Assembly (NCBI RefSeq): GCF_015686655.1
Contig: NZ_JADPMP010000001.1
Coordinates: forward strand, 310,001-374,000
Reading direction: 5' to 3'
From: Pontibacter sp. FD36
Lineage (GTDB): Bacteria; Bacteroidota; Bacteroidia; Cytophagales; Hymenobacteraceae
DNA: 64,000 nt
In this document: one piece after another, positions 27,662-35,990 of the stretch
How the letters are laid out: the number at the start of each line of letters is the position of its first letter
How positions within the stretch are numbered: position 1 is the first letter of the stretch
Program-made: the position numbers and the translations under genes
Notes under the pieces: model-generated
The model's database searches: none
What the model was told of the DNA's origin: nothing
Seen by the model: only the letters and a program-made list of their open reading frames with translations

Positions 27662-28075
27662 TTGTCTGCCACGCCATACCTGATCCACTTAACCGAAACC
27701 GGTAACCAAGAGATAGGCTTTATCGCCTCTACACAGCTGGCTCAAAACATACCCTTTGAGATCAAGCGGGTGTTCTGGACTTACGGTACTCCGGCAGGTG
27801 TGCTGCGCGGGCAGCATGCCAACAAAGCCACTGAAGAGGTGCTGGTAGCCGTGACGGGAAGCATTACCGTGGAAACGGACAATGGGCGCAGCAAGGAGAC
27901 CTTCGTGCTGGATAATCCGGCTACAGGGCTATACCTGCCGGCCATGTGCTGGACTGACCTGCACTTTGCCCCAGGCACCATAGCGGTCTGCCTGACTTCC
28001 ACTGATTTCGAGGATTCCGACTACATCCGCGACTACGCCACTTTTAAGCGCCTGGCAGCACACCTGGCCCTGTAA
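27662..28075 (+). CDS. FdtA/QdtA-like dTDP-4-keto-6-deoxyglucose 3,4-ketoisomerase (cupin, WxcM-like)
   Basis: Predicted to isomerise dTDP-4-keto-6-deoxyglucose to the 3-keto sugar, supplying the aminotransferase encoded 12 bases downstream. The 137 residues form a single cupin with GVLRGQHANKATEEVLVAV and the C-terminal SDYIRDYATF. The usual catalytic signature is RGxHAHK; here the second His is Asn (HANK), so activity or specificity may differ. No in-frame ATG precedes the conserved region; the start is TTG at 27662. This is the first gene of a three-gene surface-sugar operon (27662-30170). Confidence 0.85.
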   Translation: MSATPYLIHLTETGNQEIGFIASTQLAQNIPFEIKRVFWTYGTPAGVLRGQHANKATEEVLVAVTGSITVETDNGRSKETFVLDNPATGLYLPAMCWTDLHFAPGTIAVCLTSTDFEDSDYIRDYATFKRLAAHLAL

Positions 28076-28087
28076 AAGCCTATACCT

Positions 28088-29209
28088 ATGTCTACAACCC
28101 AGGTCCCATATTTCGCTTTCCGTGACTACCCTGCAGGTATAGCCCAGCAGGTGGAGGAGGCACTGCTAGGCGCCTTGCTCAGTCAGCAGTACATTTTGGG
28201 CGAAGCGGTGGAGCAATTCGAAAGTGAGTTTGCGAGGTATGTGCAGGCGGGTATGACCATTGGCGTAGGCAATGGCTACGATGCCTTGGTGGTGGCTCTG
28301 AAAGCCGCAGGTATAGGCGCAGGCGACGAAGTGATCGTGCCGGCTAACACCTTTATCGCGACTGTGAATGCCGTGGTGCAGGTAGGCGCTATACCTGTGC
28401 TGGCCGAACCCGACCGCCATACCTGTAACCTGACTGCCGCAGAGGCCGCTGCGCATGTCACCTCCCGCACCAGAGCCGTCATACCCGTGCACCTCTACGG
28501 GCAGGCCTGCGAGATGGACGGCCTTATGGCATTGGCGCAACAGCATCAGCTGGTCCTGATCGAAGACTTTGCCCAGGCGCAGGGTGCCAGTTACAAAGGC
28601 CGTCCGGTTGGTGGCTTCGGCCGTGTCAGTGCCACCAGTTTTTACCCGACCAAAAACCTGGGAGCGCTGGGTGACGGTGGGGCAGTGGTTACTTCCGATC
28701 CTGAACTGGCTGCCTACGCCCACATGTACCGCAACTACGGACAACAGCAGAAATACCACAATCAAATCATAGGCATTAACTCCCGCCTCGACGCGCTGCA
28801 AGCGGCCGTGCTGTGTATCAAGCTGCAACACCTTGATGCAATGAACAGCGAGCGTCAACGGCTGGCACAGGTATACCTGACAGCACTGCAAGGTATAGGC
28901 GACCTGGTGCTGCCTGTCACAGCGACGGGCTGTACGCATGTCTACCACATCTTCAACATCCGCAGCAGGCAGCGTAAAGCCTTGCAGCTATACCTGTCAG
29001 CCCAAGGTATACAGACGGCCATACACTACCCGGTTCCCGTGCATTTGCAGGAGGCCTATACCTGGCTGGGGTATGGGACAGGAAACTTTCCGGTAGCAGA
29101 AGAACTCGCCGAAACAAGCCTGAGTCTGCCGCTTTTTCCGGGTATGGCGGAGGCTGAACAGGGGGCGGTAATTGCTAACATTCAGACTTTCTTTGAGCGC
29201 CATGGCTGA
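28088..29209 (+). CDS. DegT/DnrJ/EryC1/StrS aminotransferase (FdtB/QdtB-like)
   Basis: PLP-dependent sugar aminotransferase that would aminate C3 of the keto sugar made by the upstream isomerase, giving a dTDP-3-amino-3,6-dideoxyhexose. The 373 residues contain VIVPANTFIATVNAV, the Asp of LIEDFAQAQGA (D160) and the Schiff-base lysine K189 in SFYPTKNLGALGDGGA, and a C-terminal NSRLDALQAAVL. Full length. The stop overlaps the start of the glycosyltransferase gene by eight bases. The acetyltransferase (FdtC/QdtC) that often completes the pathway is not here. Confidence 0.93.
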   Translation: MSTTQVPYFAFRDYPAGIAQQVEEALLGALLSQQYILGEAVEQFESEFARYVQAGMTIGVGNGYDALVVALKAAGIGAGDEVIVPANTFIATVNAVVQVGAIPVLAEPDRHTCNLTAAEAAAHVTSRTRAVIPVHLYGQACEMDGLMALAQQHQLVLIEDFAQAQGASYKGRPVGGFGRVSATSFYPTKNLGALGDGGAVVTSDPELAAYAHMYRNYGQQQKYHNQIIGINSRLDALQAAVLCIKLQHLDAMNSERQRLAQVYLTALQGIGDLVLPVTATGCTHVYHIFNIRSRQRKALQLYLSAQGIQTAIHYPVPVHLQEAYTWLGYGTGNFPVAEELAETSLSLPLFPGMAEAEQGAVIANIQTFFERHG

Positions 29210-30170
29210 TGCTACTGCACTTCCGCTGGTATCGGTCATTTGCCTGTGCTACAACCACGAGCGCTTCATCTCCGAGGCGCTGGATTCGGTGCTGGCCCAA
29301 ACCTATCCTCATCTGGAGATCATCATCATGGACGATAGCAGCACCGACAACAGTGTGGCCGTCATCCAGGAATATGTCCGAAAATATCCGCAGCTCACCT
29401 TCATGAGCACAGGCACCAATCAGGGCAATACCAGGGCGTTCAATATGGCCTGGCGGGCCTCCAAAGGCGACTACATCATCGACTTTGCCACCGACGATGT
29501 CCTATTGCCCGAGCGTGTAGCGCAGCAGGTGGCAGCATTCAGAAAGCTGAACGAAACCTATGGGGTTGTTTATTCGGATGCAGAGTATATAGACGACAAT
29601 GGCAGGCACGTACGCTTCCACTGCCAGCGCAACAAAGCCGGTGAAGTAATTTCCTTTGCGCCTTCCGGCGACATCTTTCAGCACCTGCTGAGCCGCTATT
29701 TTATCTGTCCGCCTACTATGATGATGAAGCGGCAGGTATTTGTAGACCTGCAGGGCTATGACGAAGCGCTGGCCTATGAGGACTTTGACTTCTGGGTGCG
29801 TTCTTCCCGCAGGTATAAGTACTTCTTTCTGGATGCCATCACGACCAGACGCCGCTTGCACGCCCAGTCGCTCTCGAAGCAATTGTATAAGCCGGGTGAC
29901 AGGCAGCTGAACTCCACCGTGCTTGTCTGCGAGAAAGCGGCTAAACTGGTGCAAAATCCTGAAGAGCGTCAGGCGCTGAGCCGCCGCCTGCAGTACGAGG
30001 CACGCCATGCTTACCTGACCGGTCACTACCGGCAGGCGGAACAGTTTTTGGAGCTCCTGCGGCAGCACGCCGGACTAGGACCGGTTTACCATACCATTCA
30101 TTTCCTTAGCAAACTTAAAGTAGACCTTCGCTTCATTAGAACGCTGTATCAGAAGCTTTTAAACCGCTGA
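29202..30170 (+). CDS. Family 2 glycosyltransferase
   Basis: GT-A fold inverting glycosyltransferase, probably attaching a sugar to a cell-surface glycan. From ATG 29202 it has 322 residues: VSVICLCYNHERFISEALDS at the N-terminus, DDSSTDNS nucleotide-sugar loop near residue 48, the acidic motif in DFATDDVLLPE, and a C-terminal EDFDFWVRSSR region corresponding to the catalytic ED. An upstream in-frame start (29172) lies well inside the aminotransferase gene and is disfavoured. It ends the isomerase-aminotransferase operon; the sugar it transfers may be the amino sugar made by the operon (inference). Confidence 0.92.
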   Translation: MADATALPLVSVICLCYNHERFISEALDSVLAQTYPHLEIIIMDDSSTDNSVAVIQEYVRKYPQLTFMSTGTNQGNTRAFNMAWRASKGDYIIDFATDDVLLPERVAQQVAAFRKLNETYGVVYSDAEYIDDNGRHVRFHCQRNKAGEVISFAPSGDIFQHLLSRYFICPPTMMMKRQVFVDLQGYDEALAYEDFDFWVRSSRRYKYFFLDAITTRRRLHAQSLSKQLYKPGDRQLNSTVLVCEKAAKLVQNPEERQALSRRLQYEARHAYLTGHYRQAEQFLELLRQHAGLGPVYHTIHFLSKLKVDLRFIRTLYQKLLNR

Positions 30171-30388
30171 AATTGCACTCTGTCAGGGACTTACTACATA
30201 TTGGGGGTGAAAATGAAAACCGTTTTGTCTTTCTACGTAAGTAATAATTATCCCAGGCGTGTTTTGTGGTTTGTGCAACTGAAGAGCTGGCAGGTTGGAG
30301 TCTAAACACGCTTCCGAGTCCGATTTTCTTTTTTAGCAGTGCATGAACTTAATATGACGCTGCGGATTACTATTTTAGTATAAATGCC

Positions 30389-30396
30389 TATATTTG
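30389..30396 (+). promoter_or_regulatory. Bacteroidota -7 element (TATATTTG) of the acyl-ACP desaturase gene
   Basis: Exact TAnnTTTG match 25 bases upstream of the ATG at 30422; the 251-base gap before the gene contains no other feature I can support. Confidence 0.5.
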
Positions 30397-30421
30397 AAAT
30401 TCAATCGCCTAAAACAACACC

Positions 30422-31399
30422 ATGATTACAGCCATTGCCTCCCGTGTAGAAGTCATGAAATGGATGGAAGACTTTGTCCAAGAAAAGATGACAGAGTTCC
30501 TCAAGTCTGTTGAAGACAGTTGGCAGCCTGCTGATTTGCTGCCCGACGCCCGTATGGAAAATTTCTTTGAAGAAATTAAAAACCTGCAGGAGCGTGCCCG
30601 TGACCTGAGTTATGACCTGCTGGCCGTGCTGGTAGGAGATACCATTACAGAAGAAGCACTGCCAACTTATGAAAGCTGGCTGATGTCTATCAAGGATGTG
30701 CCAAGCAACGAGGATAGCCCTTGGATGAAGTGGAACCGCGCCTGGACTGCCGAAGAAAACCGTCATGGCGACCTGCTGAATAAGTACCTATACCTGACCG
30801 GTCGCATCAACATGCGTGAGATGGAGGCGTCCACGCAGTACCTGATCGCCGATGGTTTTGACCTTCAGACAGATAATGACCCTTACCGTGCCTTTGTCTA
30901 TACCTCTTTTCAGGAAACAGCTACTAACCTGTCGCACCGCCGCGTAGCCCAGATTGCCAAGAAACAGGGCGATGGCATGCTGGCAAAGCTTTGCGGCTAT
31001 GTAGCTTCTGATGAGGCCCGTCACGCCAAGGCGTACAAGGCTTTTGTAGGCAAAATATTTGAAGCCGATCCGAATGAGATGATGCTGGCCTTTGAAGACA
31101 TGATGCGCAAGAAAATTGTAATGCCTGCGCACTACATGCGTGAGTTGGGTGTGGACATGGGCAAAACCTTCGGCCACTTCACCGATGCTGCTCAGCGTAT
31201 CAATGTATACACGGCGCTTGACTATACGGATATTCTGAAAGACCTCGTGAAAGAGTGGAAGCTTGAAACAGTGACTGGTCTGAACGACGCTGGTGAGCGT
31301 GCCCGCGATTACGTGATCGCCTTGCCAGATCGCCTGCGTAGAGTAGCTGAGCGTATGAGATCGCCACAACTAGAGTATAAGTTCCGCTGGATCGACTAA
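30422..31399 (+). CDS. Acyl-ACP desaturase (soluble di-iron, stearoyl-ACP desaturase family)
   Basis: Introduces a cis double bond into acyl-ACP using O2 and reduced ferredoxin; soluble. The 325 residues carry both di-iron half-sites: TAEENRHGDLLNKYLYL near residue 103 (EExxH type) and SDEARHAKAYKAF near 190, plus the additional Glu in SFQETATNLSHRR. This family is rare outside plants, actinobacteria and some Bacteroidota; here it would modulate membrane unsaturation. It has its own likely promoter and a perfect 20-base-pair terminator, so it is monocistronic. Confidence 0.93.
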   Translation: MITAIASRVEVMKWMEDFVQEKMTEFLKSVEDSWQPADLLPDARMENFFEEIKNLQERARDLSYDLLAVLVGDTITEEALPTYESWLMSIKDVPSNEDSPWMKWNRAWTAEENRHGDLLNKYLYLTGRINMREMEASTQYLIADGFDLQTDNDPYRAFVYTSFQETATNLSHRRVAQIAKKQGDGMLAKLCGYVASDEARHAKAYKAFVGKIFEADPNEMMLAFEDMMRKKIVMPAHYMRELGVDMGKTFGHFTDAAQRINVYTALDYTDILKDLVKEWKLETVTGLNDAGERARDYVIALPDRLRRVAERMRSPQLEYKFRWID

Positions 31400-31418
31400 T
31401 CCTGTGTGATAGAATTAT

Positions 31419-31462
31419 AAAAGAGCGGGGCCTGTCAGTTTTCTGACAGGCCCCGCTCTTTT
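31419..31462 (+). terminator. Terminator after acyl-ACP desaturase
   Basis: Perfect 20-base arms (31419-31438 and 31443-31462) with a TTTT loop, GC-rich core and A/T tails; can act in both directions towards the convergent DUF427 gene. Confidence 0.92.
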
Positions 31463-31474
31463 TATGGGCATTAG

Positions 31475-31756
31475 TTAGTCTTTTAGTTCGACAACGTCTG
31501 TAAAGGCAATGTAGCTTCGTACTTCTTCTGCCTTCTTTTCGGGGTTTGTATACGACCAGGCTGCATCAAGTTCAACCTCTCCGTTTACTTTTACATGGTA
31601 AAAAGAAGCCTCGCCCATACCTTCCTGTGTAGTATGCGTTCTGCTTTCTTCCAGGTACTGATGATTCACTTCGTTTGGTGGGAAATAATGCTTGCCGCCC
31701 ACCTTAACGGTTCGCTCGCTTTCTGCGATTACGATATCGTTGAATATTGCTTTCAT
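31475..31756 (-). CDS. DUF427 domain protein
   Basis: Small single-domain protein of 93 residues in the DUF427 family; function unknown. Typical features are MKAIFNDIVIAESERTVKV, GKHYFPPNEVNHQYL, SRTHTTQEGMGEASFYHV and DAAWSYTNP. Complete length. It stands alone, convergent with the desaturase gene and divergent from the VWA gene. Confidence 0.9.
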   Translation of the reverse strand: MKAIFNDIVIAESERTVKVGGKHYFPPNEVNHQYLEESRTHTTQEGMGEASFYHVKVNGEVELDAAWSYTNPEKKAEEVRSYIAFTDVVELKD

Positions 31757-31912
31757 TGTGATTTAATTTGGTTAGTATCTGTATATAAGGTACTCTCGCA
31801 TGCGGCTTATTGTTACTACACCTGTGCTTATGTGATATTGTACGTATAAGAAGCGGTGCGCAAGAACATTCACCTGTGCAGCGTTGTTAGGTTATAAATC
31901 AGGAGAGAGCAT

Positions 31913-33013
31913 ATGAGTATAGGGTATAGATTTGCAGAGTACATACCACCGCAGGATGATAAGCAGGGCTTCGAGTCGCTGCTTAAGATCTTTCTGCAGC
32001 TGGTGATGATCACTTCCGGTGATGTGGCCGAGGCGCTGTCGTGGCTAAGTTCGCTGGACAAGCAGTACGGCCTGACGGGCGATGAGTATGGCATTGGCGA
32101 CTTCATCGAAGACCTCAAGAAAAACGGGTACATCGATGAGAACCCACAGGAGGAGGGTGTGCTGAAACTCACGGCAAAGAGTGAGCAGAACATCCGGAAA
32201 AGTGCGCTGGAAGAAATCTTTGGCAAGCTGAAGAAAGGCGGCAAGGGAAGCCACGCCACACCGCAGACAGGTATAGGCGACGAGGCCAGCACAGACCGCC
32301 GCGAATACCGCTTCGGCGATGCGATCGAGCAGATCTCCATGACGGACTCGATCCGTAACGCCCAGATCAACCACGGCCTCTCTGACTTCCGGTTGACTGA
32401 GCAGGACCTCGAGATAATGGAGACAGAGCACAAAACGCAGTCTGCAACGGTGCTGATGATTGACATCTCACATTCAATGATTTTGTATGGGGAAGACCGC
32501 ATTACACCCGCCAAAAAGGTGGCCATGGCGCTTGCCGAACTGGTGAAGCAGAAGTATCCGAAAGACACGCTGGATGTGATCGTGTTTGGCAACGACGCCT
32601 GGCAGATCGAGATCAAGGACCTGCCATACCTGGAAGTGGGCCCCTACCATACCAACACCGTAGCCGGGCTCGAGTTGGCCATGGATATCCTGCGGAAGCG
32701 CAAGACGCCGAACAAGCAGATCTTCATGATCACGGACGGCAAACCGACCTGCCTGAAAGAAGGATTGCATTACTACAAAAACAGTTTCGGCCTGGATCGC
32801 AAAGTGGTGAACAAGACACTGAACCTGGCTGCAGCCTGCCGTCGCATTAAGATCCCAATCACCACTTTTATGATTGCGTCGGACCCATACCTACAGCAAT
32901 TCGTAGACGAGTTTACCAAAGTGAACAACGGCCAGGCCTACTACAGCTCGCTGAAAGGCTTAGGGCACTTGGTGTTCCGGGATTACGGTCGTAACCGAAA
33001 GAAAAGCTTTTAA
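31913..33013 (+). CDS. VWA-domain protein (chelatase/CoxE-like partner of the AAA+ protein)
   Basis: The 366 residues have an alpha-helical N-terminal half and a C-terminal von Willebrand A domain with an intact MIDAS: DISHSM (DxSxS, near residue 186), a TNTVAGLEL threonine loop and ITDGKPTCL. VWA proteins of this kind work with MoxR-like AAA+ ATPases to remodel or metallate targets; the AAA+ gene follows 144 bases downstream. The conserved pair is likely one functional unit (inference). The stop codon is followed at once by an AGTTTGAGAGTTTAGG repeat. Confidence 0.88.
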   Translation: MSIGYRFAEYIPPQDDKQGFESLLKIFLQLVMITSGDVAEALSWLSSLDKQYGLTGDEYGIGDFIEDLKKNGYIDENPQEEGVLKLTAKSEQNIRKSALEEIFGKLKKGGKGSHATPQTGIGDEASTDRREYRFGDAIEQISMTDSIRNAQINHGLSDFRLTEQDLEIMETEHKTQSATVLMIDISHSMILYGEDRITPAKKVAMALAELVKQKYPKDTLDVIVFGNDAWQIEIKDLPYLEVGPYHTNTVAGLELAMDILRKRKTPNKQIFMITDGKPTCLKEGLHYYKNSFGLDRKVVNKTLNLAAACRRIKIPITTFMIASDPYLQQFVDEFTKVNNGQAYYSSLKGLGHLVFRDYGRNRKKSF

Positions 33014-33056
33014 AGTTTGAGAGTTTAGGAGTTTAAGAATTTGAGAATTAAAGATC
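33014..33056 (+). repeat. AGTTTGAG-type 3-prime-UTR repeat after the VWA gene
   Basis: Degenerate tandem units (AGTTTGAG, AGTTTAGG, AGTTTAAG, AATTTGAG) begin directly at the stop codon. Related repeats, in the same orientation relative to the preceding gene, follow comB, rsgA and the enoyl-CoA hydratase gene. Confidence 0.7.
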
Positions 33057-33157
33057 TTAATACTCAAGCAATTCCCCTCCTCGGAGGGGGTAGGGGTGGG
33101 TCTACACATAGAAGGTAAACTAACCATTAAGCAATTTAGCATTCAACAATAAAAAGA

Positions 33158-34678
33158 ATGAACTACAAAGACATCCCAGCAGAAAACTTACTGAAAATAA
33201 AAACCCTTGGCCAGCTTCGTGCTGCCGGGTACGAACCGCAAACTGTAAAGCAGGAACTGCGTCGTAACCTGATCACCAAGCTGCAGTGCAAAGAAGAAGT
33301 GTTTCCGGGCATTTGGGGCTATGAAGAAACCGTGGTGCCGGACCTGCAGCGGGCTATCCTCTCGATGCATCACATCAACCTGCTCGGCTTGCGCGGACAG
33401 GCCAAGACGCGCATTGCCCGCCTGATGGTAGACCTGCTCGACGAGTACATACCTGTTGTCCAAGGCTCTGAGCTAAATGACGACCCACTGCAGCCGCTTT
33501 CGCGTTTTGCTAAGGATCAGGTGCACGAGCATGGCGATAATACGCCCATCGGCTGGATGCACCGCTCCGACAGGTATACCGAAAAGCTGGCTACTCCCGA
33601 TGTGTCGGTAGCGGACCTGATCGGTGATGCTGACCCTATCAAAGCGGCTACACTGAAACTGCCCTACTCTGATGAAAGGGTGATCCATTTCGGCCTGATT
33701 CCGCGGTCGCACCGAGGCATCTTTGTCATCAACGAGCTACCCGATTTACAGGCCCGCATTCAGGTGGCTTTGTTCAACATCTTGCAGGAAGGCGACATCC
33801 AGATCCGAGGTTTTAAAGTCCGCCTGCCGCTCGATATCCAGTTTGTTTTCACAGCCAACCCCGAGGACTATACCAACCGTGGTTCCATCGTAACGCCGCT
33901 GAAAGACCGTATCGACTCGCAGATCATCACACATTATCCGAAGTCCATCGAGATCGGCAAGAAGATCACGAAGCAGGAAGCACATGTGAAAGAAGAGCAG
34001 GAAGAACTTGTTACCACCAACGACATCATCAGCGACCTGATAGAGCAAGTGGCTTTTGAGGCCCGTGAGAGTGAGTATGTTGATGCCAAGAGTGGTGTGT
34101 CGGCCCGTCTGACCATCTCCGCTTTCGAGAGTTTGCTGAGTGCTGCAGAGCGCCGGGCCTTGCTGAATGGTGAAAGCAGAACCTATGTGCGTCTGTCTGA
34201 CTTCCTAAACACCATACCTGCTGTGACAGGTAAAGTGGAACTCGTGTACGAAGGCGAGCAGGAAGGCGCAGGACACGTAGCGCAAGTGCTGATGGGCAAG
34301 GCTATCCGCACCCAGTTCCTCCAGTACTTCCCCGATCCAGACAAAGCCAAAAAGTCAAAAGAAGGAAATCCTTATAAGAAAATAACAGATTGGTTTGGCG
34401 ACGGTAACACAGTGGATATCCTGAATGATGCGCCTGCCTCGGAATACAAAAAAGCTTTGCAAGCTATACCTGGCCTGAGCGAACTAATAGAAAAACACCG
34501 CTCCGATGCAAAAGGCGAGGAGAAGCTGTTTATGATGGAGTTTGCCCTGCATGGTTTGGCAGAACACAGCCAGCTCAGCAAAAACCGCCTCAGCACCGGC
34601 CTGCAGTTCAAGGACCTACTCAGCGGTATGTTTACGATGCCGAGTTTTGGGGAGGAGGAAGACGAGGATGATTTTTAG
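33158..34678 (+). CDS. AAA+ ATPase, magnesium-chelatase subunit I / MoxR-like
   Basis: AAA+ protein of 506 residues, partner of the upstream VWA protein. The Walker A loop is GLRGQAKT (residues 77-84), lacking the third glycine of GxxGxGKT but keeping K83 and T84. The Walker B-like strand reads GIFVINELPDL, with Asn where Asp is usual; I recall the same wording in related family members, so this may be a family trait. Further motifs: NILQEGDIQIRG, FVFTANPEDYTNRG (sensor-type) and TPLKDRID. The target is unknown; no photosynthetic or cobalamin chelatase genes are present. Confidence 0.88.
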   Translation: MNYKDIPAENLLKIKTLGQLRAAGYEPQTVKQELRRNLITKLQCKEEVFPGIWGYEETVVPDLQRAILSMHHINLLGLRGQAKTRIARLMVDLLDEYIPVVQGSELNDDPLQPLSRFAKDQVHEHGDNTPIGWMHRSDRYTEKLATPDVSVADLIGDADPIKAATLKLPYSDERVIHFGLIPRSHRGIFVINELPDLQARIQVALFNILQEGDIQIRGFKVRLPLDIQFVFTANPEDYTNRGSIVTPLKDRIDSQIITHYPKSIEIGKKITKQEAHVKEEQEELVTTNDIISDLIEQVAFEARESEYVDAKSGVSARLTISAFESLLSAAERRALLNGESRTYVRLSDFLNTIPAVTGKVELVYEGEQEGAGHVAQVLMGKAIRTQFLQYFPDPDKAKKSKEGNPYKKITDWFGDGNTVDILNDAPASEYKKALQAIPGLSELIEKHRSDAKGEEKLFMMEFALHGLAEHSQLSKNRLSTGLQFKDLLSGMFTMPSFGEEEDEDDF

Positions 34679-34706
34679 GAGTTAAGCAAGGATAAGATAA
34701 GAAGGG

Positions 34707-34746
34707 AAAGCCAGAGGTAGTATTCGTACTGCTTCTGGCTTTTTTA
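34707..34746 (+). terminator. Terminator after the AAA+ gene
   Basis: 16-base stem with two G-T wobbles and a stable TTCG tetraloop (34723-34726), followed by a T-run. Confidence 0.9.
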
Positions 34747-34782
34747 TGATAGGTATTGGGAGTTGTTTATACCTGAAAGCGC

Positions 34783-35073
34783 CTATACCTGAAGCAAGTC
34801 GGTGACAATAGTTTCCCATTCCTGCTGAAGAGAGATCTCTGGTCTTTTGCGGCCTGCCCGGCTATACCAATAGTCTGCATTCCAGGTATCACCCTCTTTG
34901 CGGTGTAGGTAAGCGTGAATCCAGGCGGCGGTTTTGTCTGGTAGATCTTGGATCAATACATGCGCTTTGTCCCAGTCGCCCTTTGCATCATGCCACAGCG
35001 CCTGCAGGTATACCGAAGCCTGTAGCGGAGGCGTGGGAGCGGACAGGCTGGCTTTGAAGGCGTCGAGGTTCAT
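34783..35073 (-). CDS. Small conserved protein of unknown function
   Basis: A 96-residue cytoplasmic protein with no signal peptide. It is Trp- and Ala-rich, with helical pairs (LQALWHDAKGDWDKAHVLIQ, then TAAWIHAYLHRKEGD and ADYWYSRAG) that look like one or two TPR/Sel1-like units. I do not recognise a named family. It is four bases downstream of the CPBP protease gene on the same strand, so it is almost certainly co-expressed with it. Confidence 0.78.
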   Translation of the reverse strand: MNLDAFKASLSAPTPPLQASVYLQALWHDAKGDWDKAHVLIQDLPDKTAAWIHAYLHRKEGDTWNADYWYSRAGRKRPEISLQQEWETIVTDLLQV

Positions 35074-35077
35074 TTTT

Positions 35078-35908
35078 TTAATTTGACACCAAGGTTAATT
35101 GGATAGGTTTCCGTCGCTTCCAGGCAACTACAATCCCAAGCACAATAATCAACCTGAGTAAAGTGAAAATCACTTCCCCAGTCAGATCAAGACCAGCAGG
35201 ATACGCTATGTTTGCCATTAGGTGTAGCAGGATAGCGCCCAGTATACTGCGGTGGGTGTGGTTGTATACCCACGTGAAGACAAAAGAAAGCATAATCAAC
35301 TGGAAAGACCAGGACCAGAACTGATAGCTAAAGCCTTTGGCATGCTGAGACGTGCCTTCGATGAAGAATAGCGGCAGGTGCCAAAGTATCCAAAAGATAC
35401 CTAGTAATAAACTGCCTGCAACAGCGCCGTATTTTTCCTGCAGGGGGTCCAGTACGTAACCACGCCAGCCCAGTTCTTCTGAAACTGGACCTGCGAATAG
35501 CATGATCAGCGCAAAAGTAAGTATGGCCGAAGGTGAGTCGAGGCCGCTGAACAAACTCGCAACCGGCGGCTGTGTGCCACCAAAGAAAGAGTAGATGTAA
35601 TAACCTAGAAAGTAAATCGCCGGAAAGATAAGCAGAATGACCAGGTACCATACCCAACCAATTCGGCTGAAACTGAAAACCCGGTTCCAGAAGTTACGCT
35701 TCTCTGCTGCCTGACCATAACGCTGCACTAGGTAGATCGCTGCAAAGGATGGCCCAAAAGCGCCCAGGATAATAATAGGCAGCAGCAGATCGTCAGGAAG
35801 TGGCAGCGCCAGAATAGCGCCCCAGACTAACCACGAAAAGGCAAAACTCAAGGCAAAGAATCCCCAAATACTGGCGACTGCTGGTTTTGATGTAGGGAGG
35901 CGAGTCAT
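35078..35908 (-). CDS. CPBP-family intramembrane glutamic endopeptidase
   Basis: Eight-helix-type membrane protease of the Abi/CPBP family, 276 residues. The catalytic signatures are EELGWRGYV (EExxxR), FWILWHLPLFF and the final His in LLHLMAN. Prokaryotic relatives range from bacteriocin self-immunity to prenyl-protein processing; the role here is unknown. First gene of a two-gene leftward operon with the small protein at 34783. Confidence 0.88.
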   Translation of the reverse strand: MTRLPTSKPAVASIWGFFALSFAFSWLVWGAILALPLPDDLLLPIIILGAFGPSFAAIYLVQRYGQAAEKRNFWNRVFSFSRIGWVWYLVILLIFPAIYFLGYYIYSFFGGTQPPVASLFSGLDSPSAILTFALIMLFAGPVSEELGWRGYVLDPLQEKYGAVAGSLLLGIFWILWHLPLFFIEGTSQHAKGFSYQFWSWSFQLIMLSFVFTWVYNHTHRSILGAILLHLMANIAYPAGLDLTGEVIFTLLRLIIVLGIVVAWKRRKPIQLTLVSN

Positions 35909-35990
35909 TGTAGAAAGTTTAAGGTGAGAAAACTTTATACAATATAGGAAAATTTACATACGAGCCAAACAAAGTATAGCACTCTCAGGC

